A DNA stretch of 64,000 bases from a virus. Both the position numbers and the translations under genes were made by a program. The stretch is taken from the IMG/VR virus record IMGVR_UViG_3300046499_000591, positions 34,217-98,216 of that record; one strand, 5' to 3'. The notes under the pieces were generated by a model that was given only the letters and a program-made list of their open reading frames with translations, was not told the origin of the DNA and ran no database searches. This document shows, piece after piece, positions 21,582-30,288 of the stretch (positions are counted from its first letter, which is position 1; each line of letters opens with the position of its first letter).

Positions 21582-22898
21582 ATGAGTATGCAGCACCTTC
21601 ACGCCTCTTGTCAGCTTCGCGTGCCCGAAACGGGTCATGTCGCGCCGGAATCCACCCTCGGAACCGAACACACGTCTGCCCGCCGGCGGAAGGCGTGGGC
21701 CCCCGAGCCGTCCGAGACCATCGCATGCACGACGTCCCGGCGTACCGGCCCCCGCGCATGGCTCCGCGCCCTCGAGCGCGCCGTCGACGCCGGCCTCGTC
21801 CCCGGGTTCAACGACACCACCCTCGCCATCATCACCGTCCTCGCGTCCCGCATGGACTACGACACCGGGCACGCCCGCTACGTCATGCGCGACGTCATGG
21901 AGCGCACCGGCCTGGGCCGGACCGCGGTCACCGACCACGTGAAGATGCTCCGCGCCGGCGGCTGGCTCGCATGGGCCGAGCACGGCAGCCTCCGCAACGC
22001 GCTCCGCAACCTCGGCAAGCCCGGGTACGCCAAGACCGCGACCGTGTACGCCGCGACCATCCCGCCGGCCTATGACCACCTCGTGGGCCACATCCTCATC
22101 GGGTCCGGATACGACGCCCGCGTCATCGTCGACCACCGCCCCGGAGCTGTGGAAACCGTTGTGGATACCGCGGGTACGACGGCTGTGGAAAACCCCAGCG
22201 GTGAAACGGCGCGGACCCCTTCCCTCTGGGTGGATAAGGAAGAGGGTCAGGTTCAGGTAGTGGGTGGTGTAGACAGATCTACCGCTAGCGCGGCAGTCAC
22301 GAAGTCCCGCCGCAAGAGGAAGCTCACCGTCACCGGCTACAAGATCACCGGGGAGCGGATCGAGCGGGCCCGACGACTCGCCGTGTCTGTCCGCCCGTTG
22401 GTGAACTGGATTCAAGGCGCCAGCTACGACGAGCTGTCGTGGGTCCTCCTCGACCTCGTCGCCCGCGACTGGTCCGACTCCCGCATCGTGTTGTGGCTGG
22501 GGAAGGTGGGCCAGGACGTCGGAGCGGCCCGCAGACGCCCCCGCGCCCCGCACCGGGTCATCGCGGCCGCCCTCCGCCGAAAGGACCGCGAGGACGCCAC
22601 CAGCGCCGTTCCCGCAGACCTCGCGGCCGAGGAGTACATGCGCCCGGCCGCCCCGAACGCCGCCTTCGCCGCGGCCCGGGAGGCCATCAGGCCGCGCCAG
22701 GAGCGCATGGTGGACTACCCGGCGGCCGACGTGCTGCCGACGCTCCGTGAGGAACTCTTCGAGCAGCGCGCGGCCGCCGAGCTCGACCCGGGCCTCGTGC
22801 GGGCAACCGCCCACATCCTGGGCCGCGATGAAGCCCTGCGCATGTTCGGCCCCCGGGCCGCCGGGATCCTCGAGGCCGCGCTCCTCGTGACCGCCTGA
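21582..22898 (+). CDS. Winged-helix protein, putative replication initiator
   Basis: 438 residues from ATG 21582. Residues 60-160 form a MarR/replisome-organizer-like winged helix (FNDTTLAIITVLASRMDY, RDVMERTGLGRTAVTDHVKML, RAGGWLAWAEHG). The C-terminal half has LSWVLLDLVARDWSDSRIV and a long helical tail. The position next to parAB, the structured leader and four DnaA-box-like motifs inside the gene (22148-22237) favour an initiator whose origin lies in its own coding region, as known for pSLA2-type Streptomyces plasmids. A plain transcription factor is the alternative. Confidence 0.5.
   Translation: MSMQHLHASCQLRVPETGHVAPESTLGTEHTSARRRKAWAPEPSETIACTTSRRTGPRAWLRALERAVDAGLVPGFNDTTLAIITVLASRMDYDTGHARYVMRDVMERTGLGRTAVTDHVKMLRAGGWLAWAEHGSLRNALRNLGKPGYAKTATVYAATIPPAYDHLVGHILIGSGYDARVIVDHRPGAVETVVDTAGTTAVENPSGETARTPSLWVDKEEGQVQVVGGVDRSTASAAVTKSRRKRKLTVTGYKITGERIERARRLAVSVRPLVNWIQGASYDELSWVLLDLVARDWSDSRIVLWLGKVGQDVGAARRRPRAPHRVIAAALRRKDREDATSAVPADLAAEEYMRPAAPNAAFAAAREAIRPRQERMVDYPAADVLPTLREELFEQRAAAELDPGLVRATAHILGRDEALRMFGPRAAGILEAALLVTA
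22148..22237 (+). other. Cluster of DnaA-box-like motifs inside putative initiator gene
   Basis: TGTGGAAAC (22148), TGTGGATAC (22160), TGTGGAAAA (22184) and GGTGGATAA (22229) each differ by one or two bases from TGTGGATAA, the complement of the DnaA box. The first three starts are spaced 12 and 24 bp, near whole helical turns. Confidence 0.4.
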
Positions 22899-22984
22899 CC
22901 CCACCTCACCCACCCGACCCGCAACCGTCGCGCCGGCGGTCGCCCTGGCCTGCCCGCACACCGACCCGACCCGAAGGGGGCCCC

Positions 22985-23521
22985 ATGGTTCTGCCCGCCA
23001 ACCCGCAGATCCTCGCCGCGTCCAACATCGACGGCCCGACCGTCACGGCCGCACCGTGGACCGACGACCAGGTCTCGAACCTGAACCGCTACCAGCGGGC
23101 CGGCGTGTTCCACCCGTTCACGTGCGGCCGGCGCGACGAGCACCGCGACGACCCCGGCGTCCTCGTCGCCGACCGCGACGGGTGGCACTGCCCGGCCGCC
23201 GGCTGCACCTACCGGCAGGGGTGGGCGCACCCGTTCATGGCCATGACGCCCACCCCGGCGATGGCGGCCGTGGAGGCGGACATGCAGCGGATGCGGCAGA
23301 TAGCGGCCGAGCCCCGCCCGTGCCTGCTCCACGAGGACGTACACGGGGAGCACGGCATCGAGTGCATGGGCGCGTACGCCCAGTGGCTCGCCGCCCACCG
23401 GCCGCTTGTCGGCAAGCCGGCCCGCGACGCGTACGCCCTCGAGGTCGAGCAGCGGATCCTCAACCGCCTCGTCCGCGGGCACGCGCCGGCCCACACCATC
23501 AACCCCGCCTTGTCGAAGTGA
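22985..23521 (+). CDS. Actinophage-type zinc protein
   Basis: 178 residues. PWTDDQVSNLNRYQRAGVFHPFTCG, then DGWHCPAAGCTYRQGWAHPFM and CLLHEDVHGEHGIECMG. The order Y-Q-R-x-G-x-F-HPFTC followed by a C-x4-C knuckle recurs in actinophage and plasmid proteins of unknown function. Good purine-rich ribosome site before the ATG. Confidence 0.65.
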   Translation: MVLPANPQILAASNIDGPTVTAAPWTDDQVSNLNRYQRAGVFHPFTCGRRDEHRDDPGVLVADRDGWHCPAAGCTYRQGWAHPFMAMTPTPAMAAVEADMQRMRQIAAEPRPCLLHEDVHGEHGIECMGAYAQWLAAHRPLVGKPARDAYALEVEQRILNRLVRGHAPAHTINPALSK

Positions 23522-23529
23522 GGGACACC

Positions 23530-23841
23530 ATGCCGAACCCCCGTCACGTGCTCACCACCCAGCCCGTCGCCCCCCGTTGCCCGGCGACCGGGGCGGACGG
23601 ATGGCACTGCCCCCGCCATGCCGGCTTCGGCACCGACCACCCCGGCACGGGAAACTGTCGGCAGCACGAACTCGAGGCCGCCGCTGCGACCCGGGCCGCG
23701 CACGCCGACCGCGTCCCGCCGGCCGTGTTCCAGGAGGCCTCCTACGTCGACGGCCTCCCGTACCGCGAGACCGCCCCGGGCCCGAACGGCATCACCGACG
23801 AGGACGACGAGGACGACACCGACTGGGGCATGGTGGCCTAA
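23530..23841 (+). CDS. Small zinc-binding phage-type protein
   Basis: 103 residues. CPATGADGWHCPRHAGFG and GNCRQHE form a C-x-C-H...C-x-x-H site like the short CxH-type zinc proteins of actinophages. The C-terminus is very acidic (DEDDEDDTD). Function unknown; it ends sixteen bases before the first parS-like site. Confidence 0.6.
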   Translation: MPNPRHVLTTQPVAPRCPATGADGWHCPRHAGFGTDHPGTGNCRQHELEAAAATRAAHADRVPPAVFQEASYVDGLPYRETAPGPNGITDEDDEDDTDWGMVA

Positions 23842-23856
23842 CCGCGCCGACGGCCC

Positions 23857-23985
23857 GAAACCCTGCCACATGTGGCAGGGTTTCCGACGCCCCGAATCTC
23901 TGCCACATGTGGCAGAAAACGCGAGGGCCGGCACCCCCATGGGGAGCGCCGGCCCTCGAGGCGAAAACCCTGCCACATGTGGCAG
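23857..23985. other. parS: parS-like centromere: three TGCCACATGTGGCA palindromes
   Basis: Sites centred at 23870, 23907 and 23977. The first extends to a perfect 28-base palindrome (23857-23884), the second to 18 (23899-23916), the third to 16 (23970-23985). They lie directly downstream of parB with no other gene between. An E-box-like CACATGTG centre is common to all. Confidence 0.7.
23922..23958. terminator. Terminator hairpin between parS-like sites
   Basis: CGAGGGCCGG and CCGGCCCTCG arms with a CCCCATGGGG-containing loop, between convergent genes ending at 23841 and 24000. Confidence 0.7.
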
Positions 23986-23999
23986 AGAATCCGGCGGTA

Positions 24000-24914
24000 C
24001 TAGTCCACCGTCACACCCGCCTCGGTGAGTGCCGCGTTGAGGACCCGCACTAGGTCCCGTACCCGCGCCGGATCCTTGCGGACCGCCTCGCGCACGGTCT
24101 CCGGCACGAGCAGCTTCGCGGCCCGCTCCACGACGGCGCCCGGGTCGGCGGCCGCCGCGAGCGCCGGCGTCTCCTCGGGGTCGACCCTCGTGGTGATGCC
24201 CAGGAGTGCCTTCGCCTTCTCCAGCTCGTCGGGGGTCGGCGTCGCCCCCTTCTTCGTCTCGCACGCCGTCTTCCAGATCTTGACGACCCGGTCGGCCCCG
24301 TGCTGCAACCGCACCGAGTGCAGCGCGTCGACCTGCCGGGAGGACAAGTCCTCGAGGACGTAGCCGGCGCCCCGAAGGACCGCGAGGAGCGGGAGCGTCT
24401 GCGTGATCCGGTAGCCGGTGCGTTCCGAGAGGTCGTGTTGCTCGCGGAGGTACTTCGCGAAGGACCGGTAGGTCTTCCCGTCGTTCCCCTTGATCAGCTT
24501 GTAGAGCTTGTGCTCGTGGACCCAGCACAGGTACGGGCCGGCCGCGGCGATGAACTCCTCGTTGGCCGCGTCCACCTTCGCCTTCCACTGGGCCTTCGCC
24601 CCGTGGATGCCGCGCTCGCACACGGCGAGCTGTTCGGCCGGCTCGGCGTCCGGGCTGGGCAACGCCGGCGGCACGAACGCCGTCGGCGCCACGAACGTCG
24701 GCATGACCACGGCCGGGGCCGCGGCGGGTTCCGCGGGACGGGTGGCCGGGACGGCCGCCGGCTGCGCCCCGCCGACGGGTGCGTCTCCCTGCTCCCCGCC
24801 CTTTGTCTCCTCCCACTCCGCCATCACCTGCGCGCGCGTCCGGACCACCGGCGCCGGAGCGCCCGGCGGCTCCAACCCCGTCGACGGCAGCTCCTTGGGC
24901 TTGTACTTACTCAC
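24000..24914 (-). CDS. parB: ParB-like centromere-binding protein (non-canonical)
   Basis: 304 residues from a GTG overlapping the parA stop. Residues 1-95 are a Pro/Ala-rich acidic linker; 95-200 (KTYRSFAKYLREQHDLSERT, YRITQTLPLLAVLRGAGY, SRQVDALHSVRL) look like a helix-turn-helix core; the C-terminus is helical. The GERR and other canonical ParB/Srx motifs are not seen, so this is a ParB analogue identified by operon position and nearby palindromes. It would bind the sites at 23857-23985 and recruit ParA. Confidence 0.65.
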   Translation of the reverse strand: MSKYKPKELPSTGLEPPGAPAPVVRTRAQVMAEWEETKGGEQGDAPVGGAQPAAVPATRPAEPAAAPAVVMPTFVAPTAFVPPALPSPDAEPAEQLAVCERGIHGAKAQWKAKVDAANEEFIAAAGPYLCWVHEHKLYKLIKGNDGKTYRSFAKYLREQHDLSERTGYRITQTLPLLAVLRGAGYVLEDLSSRQVDALHSVRLQHGADRVVKIWKTACETKKGATPTPDELEKAKALLGITTRVDPEETPALAAAADPGAVVERAAKLLVPETVREAVRKDPARVRDLVRVLNAALTEAGVTVD

Positions 24915-26056
24915 GCCGCCAACTCCTTCGCCACGGCGCGCATCGTCTCCGCCTGCGGGCTGTCCGGCGCGTACTCAAGGAGCGGGATCTCGTAGTCGGA
25001 CGACTCGCGGCCCTCCACGGAGTCCTTGAGGTGGGCCAGCACACCGGGCGTCGTGAGTTCGTTCCACGCGTCGTAGAACGACCGGGTCACCGTGCCCTTA
25101 CGGGAGTCGTACGCGTTGACGATGATGCCGAGCTGGTCGACGACGATGCCGGTCCGCTCGCACTGGGTGACGATCTGGTTGTTGAGGAGCTTGTACGCGC
25201 GGAACGACGACTTGTCGGCCCACACGGGGACGAGGACACCGGAGCGCTCCATCAGCTCACCCGGCCGGCGCTGCACGTAGTCGATGGCGAGGTCGAGGCC
25301 GAGCCCGAGGTTCGGCGGGCCGTCGAGGAGGACGACGTCGTAGTTGGCCTCGACGGGGGCGAGGGCGCGGGCGAGGCAGGTGTCCCGGCCGGCGCGCATG
25401 GAGGCGAGTTCGGCGTCCATGAGGAACGCGTCCTCGGAGGCCGGCAGTATGTGCAGCCGTCCACCGAACCGCTCGCCGTCGAGGGCGATGATGGACCGGG
25501 CGAGGTGCGTCGCGGCCTTGCCGAGCATGTGCTGGAGGAGGCTGTCGCCGCCGAGCGGAAGTTCGGCGACCTGGAGCCGGGCGGAGAGGTGGCCCTGCGG
25601 GTCGTAGTCGACGAGGAGGACGCGGAGCCCCATCTCGGCGAGGGCCTGGCCGACGCCGGCAGTGATGAACGTCTTTCCTACGCCGCCCTTTTGATTGGCA
25701 ATCAGGACGCGCTGCACCGGTTGCGACACGAGCCGGTGTTCCGGGGACGGGTGGGCCTTGAGCCACACCGTGACCGCTTGCGCCATGCCCTGGACCTTGG
25801 TGAGTCCGCGGGCGTCGCACTCGGCTTCGAAGCGTGCCGGGCCGCCGGGAGGGAGGAAGACGCCCCACGACTTGGCGCCCTCGACCGGGACCGCGTCGGC
25901 GGCCGGCGCGGCGTACCAGAGGTTGAGGGCGTGGGCGGCGGCGTCCTGGACGTTCACCCCGTGCTCGGCCGCACGGATCTTGAGGTCCCGCCGCATCGAC
26001 GGCATGAGGTTGACAAGCAACTTCTCGCGCGCGTTGTCAGGTGTTTCGGTCGTCAT
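24911..26056 (-). CDS. parA: ParA-family Walker ATPase with N-terminal RHH-like domain
   Basis: 381 residues from ATG 26056; TAATTT seven bases upstream suggests a leaderless transcript. Residues 13-50 (LLVNLMPSMRRDLKIRAAEH, VNVQDAAAHALNLWY) and 66-100 (GVFLPPGGPARFEAECDARG) look like tandem ribbon-helix-helix units. Deviant Walker A KGGVGKT is at 123-129, followed by VLLVDYDPQGHLS and VLLDGPPNLGL (Walker A' and B). The N-terminal DNA-binding part suggests autoregulation, as in type Ia ParA. It positions the element during cell division with ParB. Confidence 0.9.
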   Translation of the reverse strand: MTTETPDNAREKLLVNLMPSMRRDLKIRAAEHGVNVQDAAAHALNLWYAAPAADAVPVEGAKSWGVFLPPGGPARFEAECDARGLTKVQGMAQAVTVWLKAHPSPEHRLVSQPVQRVLIANQKGGVGKTFITAGVGQALAEMGLRVLLVDYDPQGHLSARLQVAELPLGGDSLLQHMLGKAATHLARSIIALDGERFGGRLHILPASEDAFLMDAELASMRAGRDTCLARALAPVEANYDVVLLDGPPNLGLGLDLAIDYVQRRPGELMERSGVLVPVWADKSSFRAYKLLNNQIVTQCERTGIVVDQLGIIVNAYDSRKGTVTRSFYDAWNELTTPGVLAHLKDSVEGRESSDYEIPLLEYAPDSPQAETMRAVAKELAA

Positions 26057-26481
26057 GGCGAGCAAATTACCAGTCTCGGTTCCGGATGCCGGTGGGACGC
26101 CACACAACGACACCGGAGGGTGACCCGGGCGGCCGAACGCGCGTACACATCGGGTGGCGTGGTGGGGTGGCGCGTTGCCGTGACGTCGCTCTACAATCAC
26201 CCGCATGCCGGGGCTTTCCCCGGCGACCTTGAAGGACTCGGCCGTCCTCTTCGCTTGTGATTCATGTCGGCAAACCTGGGCATGAGCGGAGGGGGCGGCT
26301 CCTTTATGCGTGATCACCTGCGGGTAAGGTGATCAGCCGTGCGTTACGAAGGGGACTAGACATCACGGAAACAGTGGCGGCCGGCAAGTCGGTCTGTCAC
26401 CCTGCCGATAGGGATACCGGTAGTTTCGCGTTGTCTGCCCGCGGAGAAACGCCATTCCAGCTAAGCGTGAAGAGAGACCCG
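26057..26481. promoter_or_regulatory. Divergent parA control region with TGATCACCT inverted repeat
   Basis: Non-coding. TGATCACCT (26311-26319) and AGGTGATCA (26327-26335) form a perfect nine-base inverted repeat with seven-base centre. It stands between parA and the divergent gene at 26482 and could be an operator for ParA or another regulator. Confidence 0.5.
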
Positions 26482-26889
26482 ATGCCTGCGACTGCGGCCC
26501 ATCAGCCGGACGAGGGTGGTTCCGACCTGGCGCCAGTCGTTCCCCTCGCCGCCCGCCGCAGCTTGAAGAAGGCCGTGGCCGGCCCCGCCATGACCGGCGG
26601 TGACGTCGGCGTGGATACCGAACTTCGGGAGCAGGCAAGCCGGCACTGGGCGCAGGTGTTCGCCGCCGCCGGTGTCGACCTGGGCGCCCGCAACACGGCC
26701 GCCGTCATCTCGCTGGTCACCAAGGAGCTCGAGCGCCTGGTCGGCGGTCTCCTCGTTATCCGTGAGGGCCGCGGCGAGAGCCTGCCGGCCAACCCGGCCG
26801 CCGGCGTCGACCTCACGTCGGCGATGGAGATCGCGGGCGTGCTGCGGGACCTCGCGCACGCCGCGGACGTCGCGGCCAAGCGCCCCTGA
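26482..26889 (+). CDS. Hypothetical protein divergent from parA
   Basis: 135 residues from ATG 26482 with AGAGAGACC upstream. The body (ELREQASRHWAQVFAAAGVD, AVISLVTKELERLVGGLLV, AMEIAGVLRDLAHAADVA) is helical and ends in a basic tail. Divergence from parAB suggests a partition or copy-control accessory but no family is recognised. Confidence 0.55.
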   Translation: MPATAAHQPDEGGSDLAPVVPLAARRSLKKAVAGPAMTGGDVGVDTELREQASRHWAQVFAAAGVDLGARNTAAVISLVTKELERLVGGLLVIREGRGESLPANPAAGVDLTSAMEIAGVLRDLAHAADVAAKRP

Positions 26890-27165
26890 CGCACACTCGC
26901 TATTCGCCCGTCAACCCGTCAATAACGGGCACCTCGGGCATGGTTGTACGTGGCACGACCCCCCTTGGCTAAAAGCTAGCTAACGACTAGGTAAAGCCTT
27001 GGCTGTTGATTGAACATTCCCACACCCCGTCTCCACGACTCCTTCACTGCCTGGCAATATGTGCATGCCGACCGCGACCGGAACCGATCACTCCAACCAC
27101 ACGGAGTCACATAGGTAACGTCGCGCACCGGTGCCAACACGAAAACGAACACCGGGGGGCGTCAC
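26890..27165. other. AT-richer non-coding region, origin candidate
   Basis: About 276 bases with no gene. A segment around 26960-27030 (TTGGCTAAAAGCTAGC, TAACGACTAGGTAAAGCC, GTTGATTGAAC) is clearly AT-richer than its surroundings; CCGTCAACCCGTCAATAACG holds a short direct repeat. Closeness to parAB suits an origin or a promoter for the next operon. Confidence 0.3.
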
Positions 27166-27726
27166 ATGAGTCAACCGCAGCACACGCACCAACGAGCCGC
27201 CCTCATCTACGGGATAGCCGCCGACCCGCACTGGGCCAGTGCCGGCGCCACCCGTATCGCCGGCGCCCTCGCCCTCCCCGAACGCCGGGCGACCCGCACG
27301 AGCGCCGGCACCCCGTACAACCTCAGCGTCTACGACCTCGCGCTCGACCTCGACCGGGCGCTCGAGGAGTTCGCGCACCGGCACGGCGTCGACACCGAGA
27401 TCCCCGCCGGCCGTACCGCGGTCGCCGCGTACGCCGCCAGCCTCGCCGAGCGCGACGACGCCACCCGCGTCGAATACGCCGAACTCCGTCTCACCCACGA
27501 CCTCCGGGCCGCGCTGACGATCGGCGACGCCGACGACCTCCTCGGCAAACTCGCCTGCCCCGCGTGTCTGTGCTGGTCCCTCGTCGGCGTTCCCACCCCC
27601 TCCGCCGGCTGGGCCGCGACGTGCCGCATGCTCCGCTGCGCCGTCGAGCCCGACGTCCCCCGGGTGTTCACGCTCGCCGAGGTCGCCCGCCACCACATCG
27701 CCCACCGCGACGCCCGCGCCGCCTGA
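27166..27726 (+). CDS. Phage-type hypothetical protein with CxxC
   Basis: 186 residues. Helical first half (LIYGIAADPHWASAGATRIA, YDLALDLDRALEEFAHRHG); then LACPACLCWSLVG and a C-x6-C region, a possible zinc knuckle; ends FTLAEVARHHIAHRDARAA. Similar proteins occur in actinophage early regions; function unknown. First gene of the long plus-strand operon. Confidence 0.6.
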   Translation: MSQPQHTHQRAALIYGIAADPHWASAGATRIAGALALPERRATRTSAGTPYNLSVYDLALDLDRALEEFAHRHGVDTEIPAGRTAVAAYAASLAERDDATRVEYAELRLTHDLRAALTIGDADDLLGKLACPACLCWSLVGVPTPSAGWAATCRMLRCAVEPDVPRVFTLAEVARHHIAHRDARAA

Positions 27727-27740
27727 ACGACCGGACCAAC

Positions 27741-28016
27741 GTGTACGACGCCGCACCCCGCCCGGGCTGCGTGACCGCCACCTTCTTCAAGAGGGTGCCG
27801 CCCGACCTCATCTTGTGGGCCGAGGCGGAGGCCGTGGTCGCGACGAGCCCGCATCCCATGAGCGCCCGCGACCTGCGCCGCAAGTACAAGGCCGCCGACC
27901 GGCCCACCTACCGCAAGTTCGGTCAGCGCGGCGAGCACGTCAGCCGGTCCGCGCTCCTCGAGTTCCACCGCGACCTGGTCCACGGATGGCTCACCGCCAC
28001 CGGCCGGCGCATCTGA
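27741..28016 (+). CDS. Small hypothetical protein
   Basis: 91 residues from GTG 27741; a GTG ten codons later is an alternative. FFKRVPPDLILWAEAEAVV, MSARDLRRKYKAADRPTYRKFG and LLEFHRDLVHGWL; basic and helical. No family recognised. Confidence 0.5.
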   Translation: MYDAAPRPGCVTATFFKRVPPDLILWAEAEAVVATSPHPMSARDLRRKYKAADRPTYRKFGQRGEHVSRSALLEFHRDLVHGWLTATGRRI

Positions 28017-28028
28017 CCCACCCGACCC

Positions 28029-28067
28029 GAAGGCCCCGCCCCGAATTCCCCCGGGGGCGGGGCCTTC
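28029..28067 (+). terminator. Strong hairpin terminator
   Basis: GAAGGCCCCGCCC and GGGCGGGGCCTTC arms, thirteen bases after the stop. Confidence 0.8.
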
Positions 28068-28131
28068 GTCATGTCCGGGTCCCGTGTCCACACACGGACC
28101 AGGCCCGACCTGGGAAAACTCTCCCCGGCAC

Positions 28132-28162
28132 TGTTGCGCGCGCAACAGGTACGCCTTAGTGT
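28132..28162 (+). promoter_or_regulatory. Promoter with TTGCGCGCGCAA operator
   Basis: TGTTGCGCGCGCAACA is a perfect 16-base palindrome. TTGCGC within it, 17 bp, then TAGTGT forms a Streptomyces-type promoter about 150 bases before the gene at 28313. Same motif at 15720, 15799 and 33683. Confidence 0.65.
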
Positions 28163-28312
28163 TGTCAGTGCCGACAGGGAAACGGGGCCGACAACCCCGG
28201 GACCCGTAACCAACCCACCCCGGAGCAGGCCGGGCGGAGCGGTCGAGTACCGCCTCCCGCCCGCCCGGCCGCAGCACCCCACGACTTCCACCCCGCGACG
28301 GGAGACCTCGCC

Positions 28313-28741
28313 ATGCCTGCAACACCCCCCGAGACGATCGCCGGCCACCTCCGCACCATGGCCGACGACATCGAGAAGTTCGGCCTCTGGACTGACGGCC
28401 CCAACTTCATCGACCCGGCCAGCGAGCGCCTGGACGTCCCCGCGGCCGCCTACAAGGCGACCGCCGGCGGCCTGCCGTTCCTCTTCGCCATCCCCACCTG
28501 GGACGCCTCGGTCGAGGCCCGCGCCTACATCGAGCGGACGCCGGCCGCGATGGACGTCCTCGGCGCCATCGCCGCGCACATGGCGACCGTCCGGCCCGAC
28601 GCCGACTGGGCCGACGACCCGATCGAGCGCCTGTCCGCATGGCCGGACCTCCTCGGCACCACCGAGGCCGAGATCCCCCAGACCCTGCGCGACCTCGCGC
28701 TCTCCCTCACGACCGCCGCATCCGCGCCGGCCGCCGCGTAA
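28313..28741 (+). CDS. Hypothetical protein
   Basis: 142 residues. TIAGHLRTMADDIEKFGLWTD, LPFLFAIPTWDASVEARAYIE and DVLGAIAAHMATVRPDADWADDP; mixed alpha/beta. The arrangement is faintly like DUF6197 proteins (another member is at 46700) but not convincing. First gene of the methylation/recombination operon behind a TTGCGCGCGCAA promoter. Confidence 0.5.
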   Translation: MPATPPETIAGHLRTMADDIEKFGLWTDGPNFIDPASERLDVPAAAYKATAGGLPFLFAIPTWDASVEARAYIERTPAAMDVLGAIAAHMATVRPDADWADDPIERLSAWPDLLGTTEAEIPQTLRDLALSLTTAASAPAAA

Positions 28742-28765
28742 CACCCCGCAAGGAGCACAACCGAG

Positions 28766-29662
28766 ATGACCACAGCCCCCGTCCGCCCCACCACGGTCCG
28801 CCCGGTCACCAACCCGTTCACCCCGCCGGTCCCGGCCATGCCCGCCCCGGTCGTGAGCACCGTTTCCGCGCAGGTCGTGGCCGTGACCCCGGTCATCGCC
28901 CGGGAGTGGCTGCGGCTCAACAACCGCAACCGCGTCATACGGCCGGCCCGGGTCAACGCCTACGCCCGGCAGATGACGAAGGGACTGTGGACGGTCAACG
29001 GCGAAGCCATCAAGATCGCCACCAACAACGACATCCTCGACGGACAGCACCGCCTCCTCGCGGTCGTGAAGTCCGGCGTGACCATTCACATCCTCGTCGT
29101 CACGGGCCTGCCCCCGGAGACCCAGGACACGATGGACGGCGGCGCGAAGCGGTCTTCCGGCGACGTCTTCGGCCTCCGCGGCGAGCAGAACGCCACGATC
29201 CTCGGCTCCGTCGCCCGCAAGGTGTGGCTCTACAACTCGGGCGACCGCCGGTTCTCCGCCGGCGAGAACCCCAGCACCCCCGAACTCGTGGCCCTCCTCG
29301 ACGAGAACCCGGGCCTCCGCCGCTCCGCCGACATCGCGGTCCGCGTCTACCACTCCTTCCGCTACATCCCGCCGTCGGTCGTCGGGTGCGCCCACCACCT
29401 CTCGTCGCGCATCGACCCGGACGCCGCCGCCTGGTTCTACGAGCGCCTTGGCACCGGCGCTGAACTCGCCGTGCGCCACCCGGTCCTGACCCTGCGCAAG
29501 CGGGTCATGACCGACAAGGACAACAACAAGCTCGTGCCCGACGGCCTCCACCTCGCGCAGGTCCTCACCGCCTGGAACGCCGTCCGCGACGACAAGACCC
29601 TGGCCGCCATCAAGGTCCCGCTCGACAGCGACGGCAAGTTCCAGCTCGTCGACCCCAAGTAA
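28766..29662 (+). CDS. DGQHR-motif ParB/DndB-like phage protein
   Basis: 298 residues. NRNRVIRPARVNAYARQMTKG, then LWTVNGEAIKIATNNDILDG directly continuing into QHRLLAVVKSGVTI, the DGQHR signature of ParB-nuclease-fold and DndB-like proteins. Such genes are frequent in actinophage genomes beside recombination genes. It probably binds DNA or nucleotide; catalytic activity is not evident. Ribosome site AAGGAG. Confidence 0.7.
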   Translation: MTTAPVRPTTVRPVTNPFTPPVPAMPAPVVSTVSAQVVAVTPVIAREWLRLNNRNRVIRPARVNAYARQMTKGLWTVNGEAIKIATNNDILDGQHRLLAVVKSGVTIHILVVTGLPPETQDTMDGGAKRSSGDVFGLRGEQNATILGSVARKVWLYNSGDRRFSAGENPSTPELVALLDENPGLRRSADIAVRVYHSFRYIPPSVVGCAHHLSSRIDPDAAAWFYERLGTGAELAVRHPVLTLRKRVMTDKDNNKLVPDGLHLAQVLTAWNAVRDDKTLAAIKVPLDSDGKFQLVDPK

Positions 29663-29679
29663 CCCGCCCGGAACGCCAC

Positions 29680-29709
29680 GGGCCGCCGCCCCTCGACCGG
29701 CGGCGGCCC
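29680..29709 (+). terminator. Hairpin with CTCGACC loop
   Basis: GGGCCGCCGCC, loop CCTCGACC, GGCGGCGGCCC, eighteen bases after the stop. Sense-strand loop CTCGACC as in the minus-strand block hairpins. Confidence 0.75.
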
Positions 29710-29739
29710 GGCCCCCGACACGCCCCCAAGGAGCAGCAC

Positions 29740-30288
29740 ATGAGCAAGAACATGAAGGCCCACGCCCTCGAGGAAGTCGTCCTCACCACCCTCCACGGGC
29801 AGATCGGCGACGTCATCAAGACGCACCGCTCCACCATGCAGGAGCACCTCGAGGACGCCGACGTCGAGTCGCTGGCCGTCCGCCTCCCCGACGGCACGAA
29901 GGTCGCGAAGATCGTCGCGACGGACCCGGACCCGAAGCCCGACGTCGTCGACGAGGACGCCCTCATCGCGTTCGTCGCCGAGCACGCCCCGGACGAGGTC
30001 GTGACCCGCACGGTCATCGTCAACGAGATCCGGCCGGCGTACCGCAACCAGCTCATCGACCAGATGACGAAGCGCAAGGCCGCCGAGATCGTCCTCGATG
30101 GCGGCGAGATCGTCGACGTCCCCGGCGTCCGCATGAAGGCCGCCACCCGCACCCACTCCGTGCGGTTCGAGGGAGGCGACGTCGGCAAGGCCTTGGTCGC
30201 CGCCGCCTGGTCCTCCGGCGCCTTCACCAACCTCGCCGGCCTCGCCGCCCTCACCACCGGCAGCGACACCACCGGCGGCGAGCAGTGA
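29740..30288 (+). CDS. Actinophage-type hypothetical protein
   Basis: 182 residues. KAHALEEVVLTTLHGQIGDV, SLAVRLPDGTKVAKIVATDP, then IRPAYRNQLIDQMTKRKAAE and VDVPGVRMKAATRTHSVRFE. The combination of basic central helix and beta strands recurs near phage annealing genes; function unknown. AAGGAG ribosome site. Stop overlaps the next GTG. Confidence 0.6.
   Translation: MSKNMKAHALEEVVLTTLHGQIGDVIKTHRSTMQEHLEDADVESLAVRLPDGTKVAKIVATDPDPKPDVVDEDALIAFVAEHAPDEVVTRTVIVNEIRPAYRNQLIDQMTKRKAAEIVLDGGEIVDVPGVRMKAATRTHSVRFEGGDVGKALVAAAWSSGAFTNLAGLAALTTGSDTTGGEQ

Noticed and set aside
23857-23985. Replication iterons
   Set aside because: Only three palindromic copies, next to parB and separated by a terminator; centromere is the better reading.
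26057-26317. Longer ParA start upstream of 26056
   Set aside because: The added residues are low-complexity, and a TAATTT box seven bases before ATG 26056 supports the shorter leaderless start.
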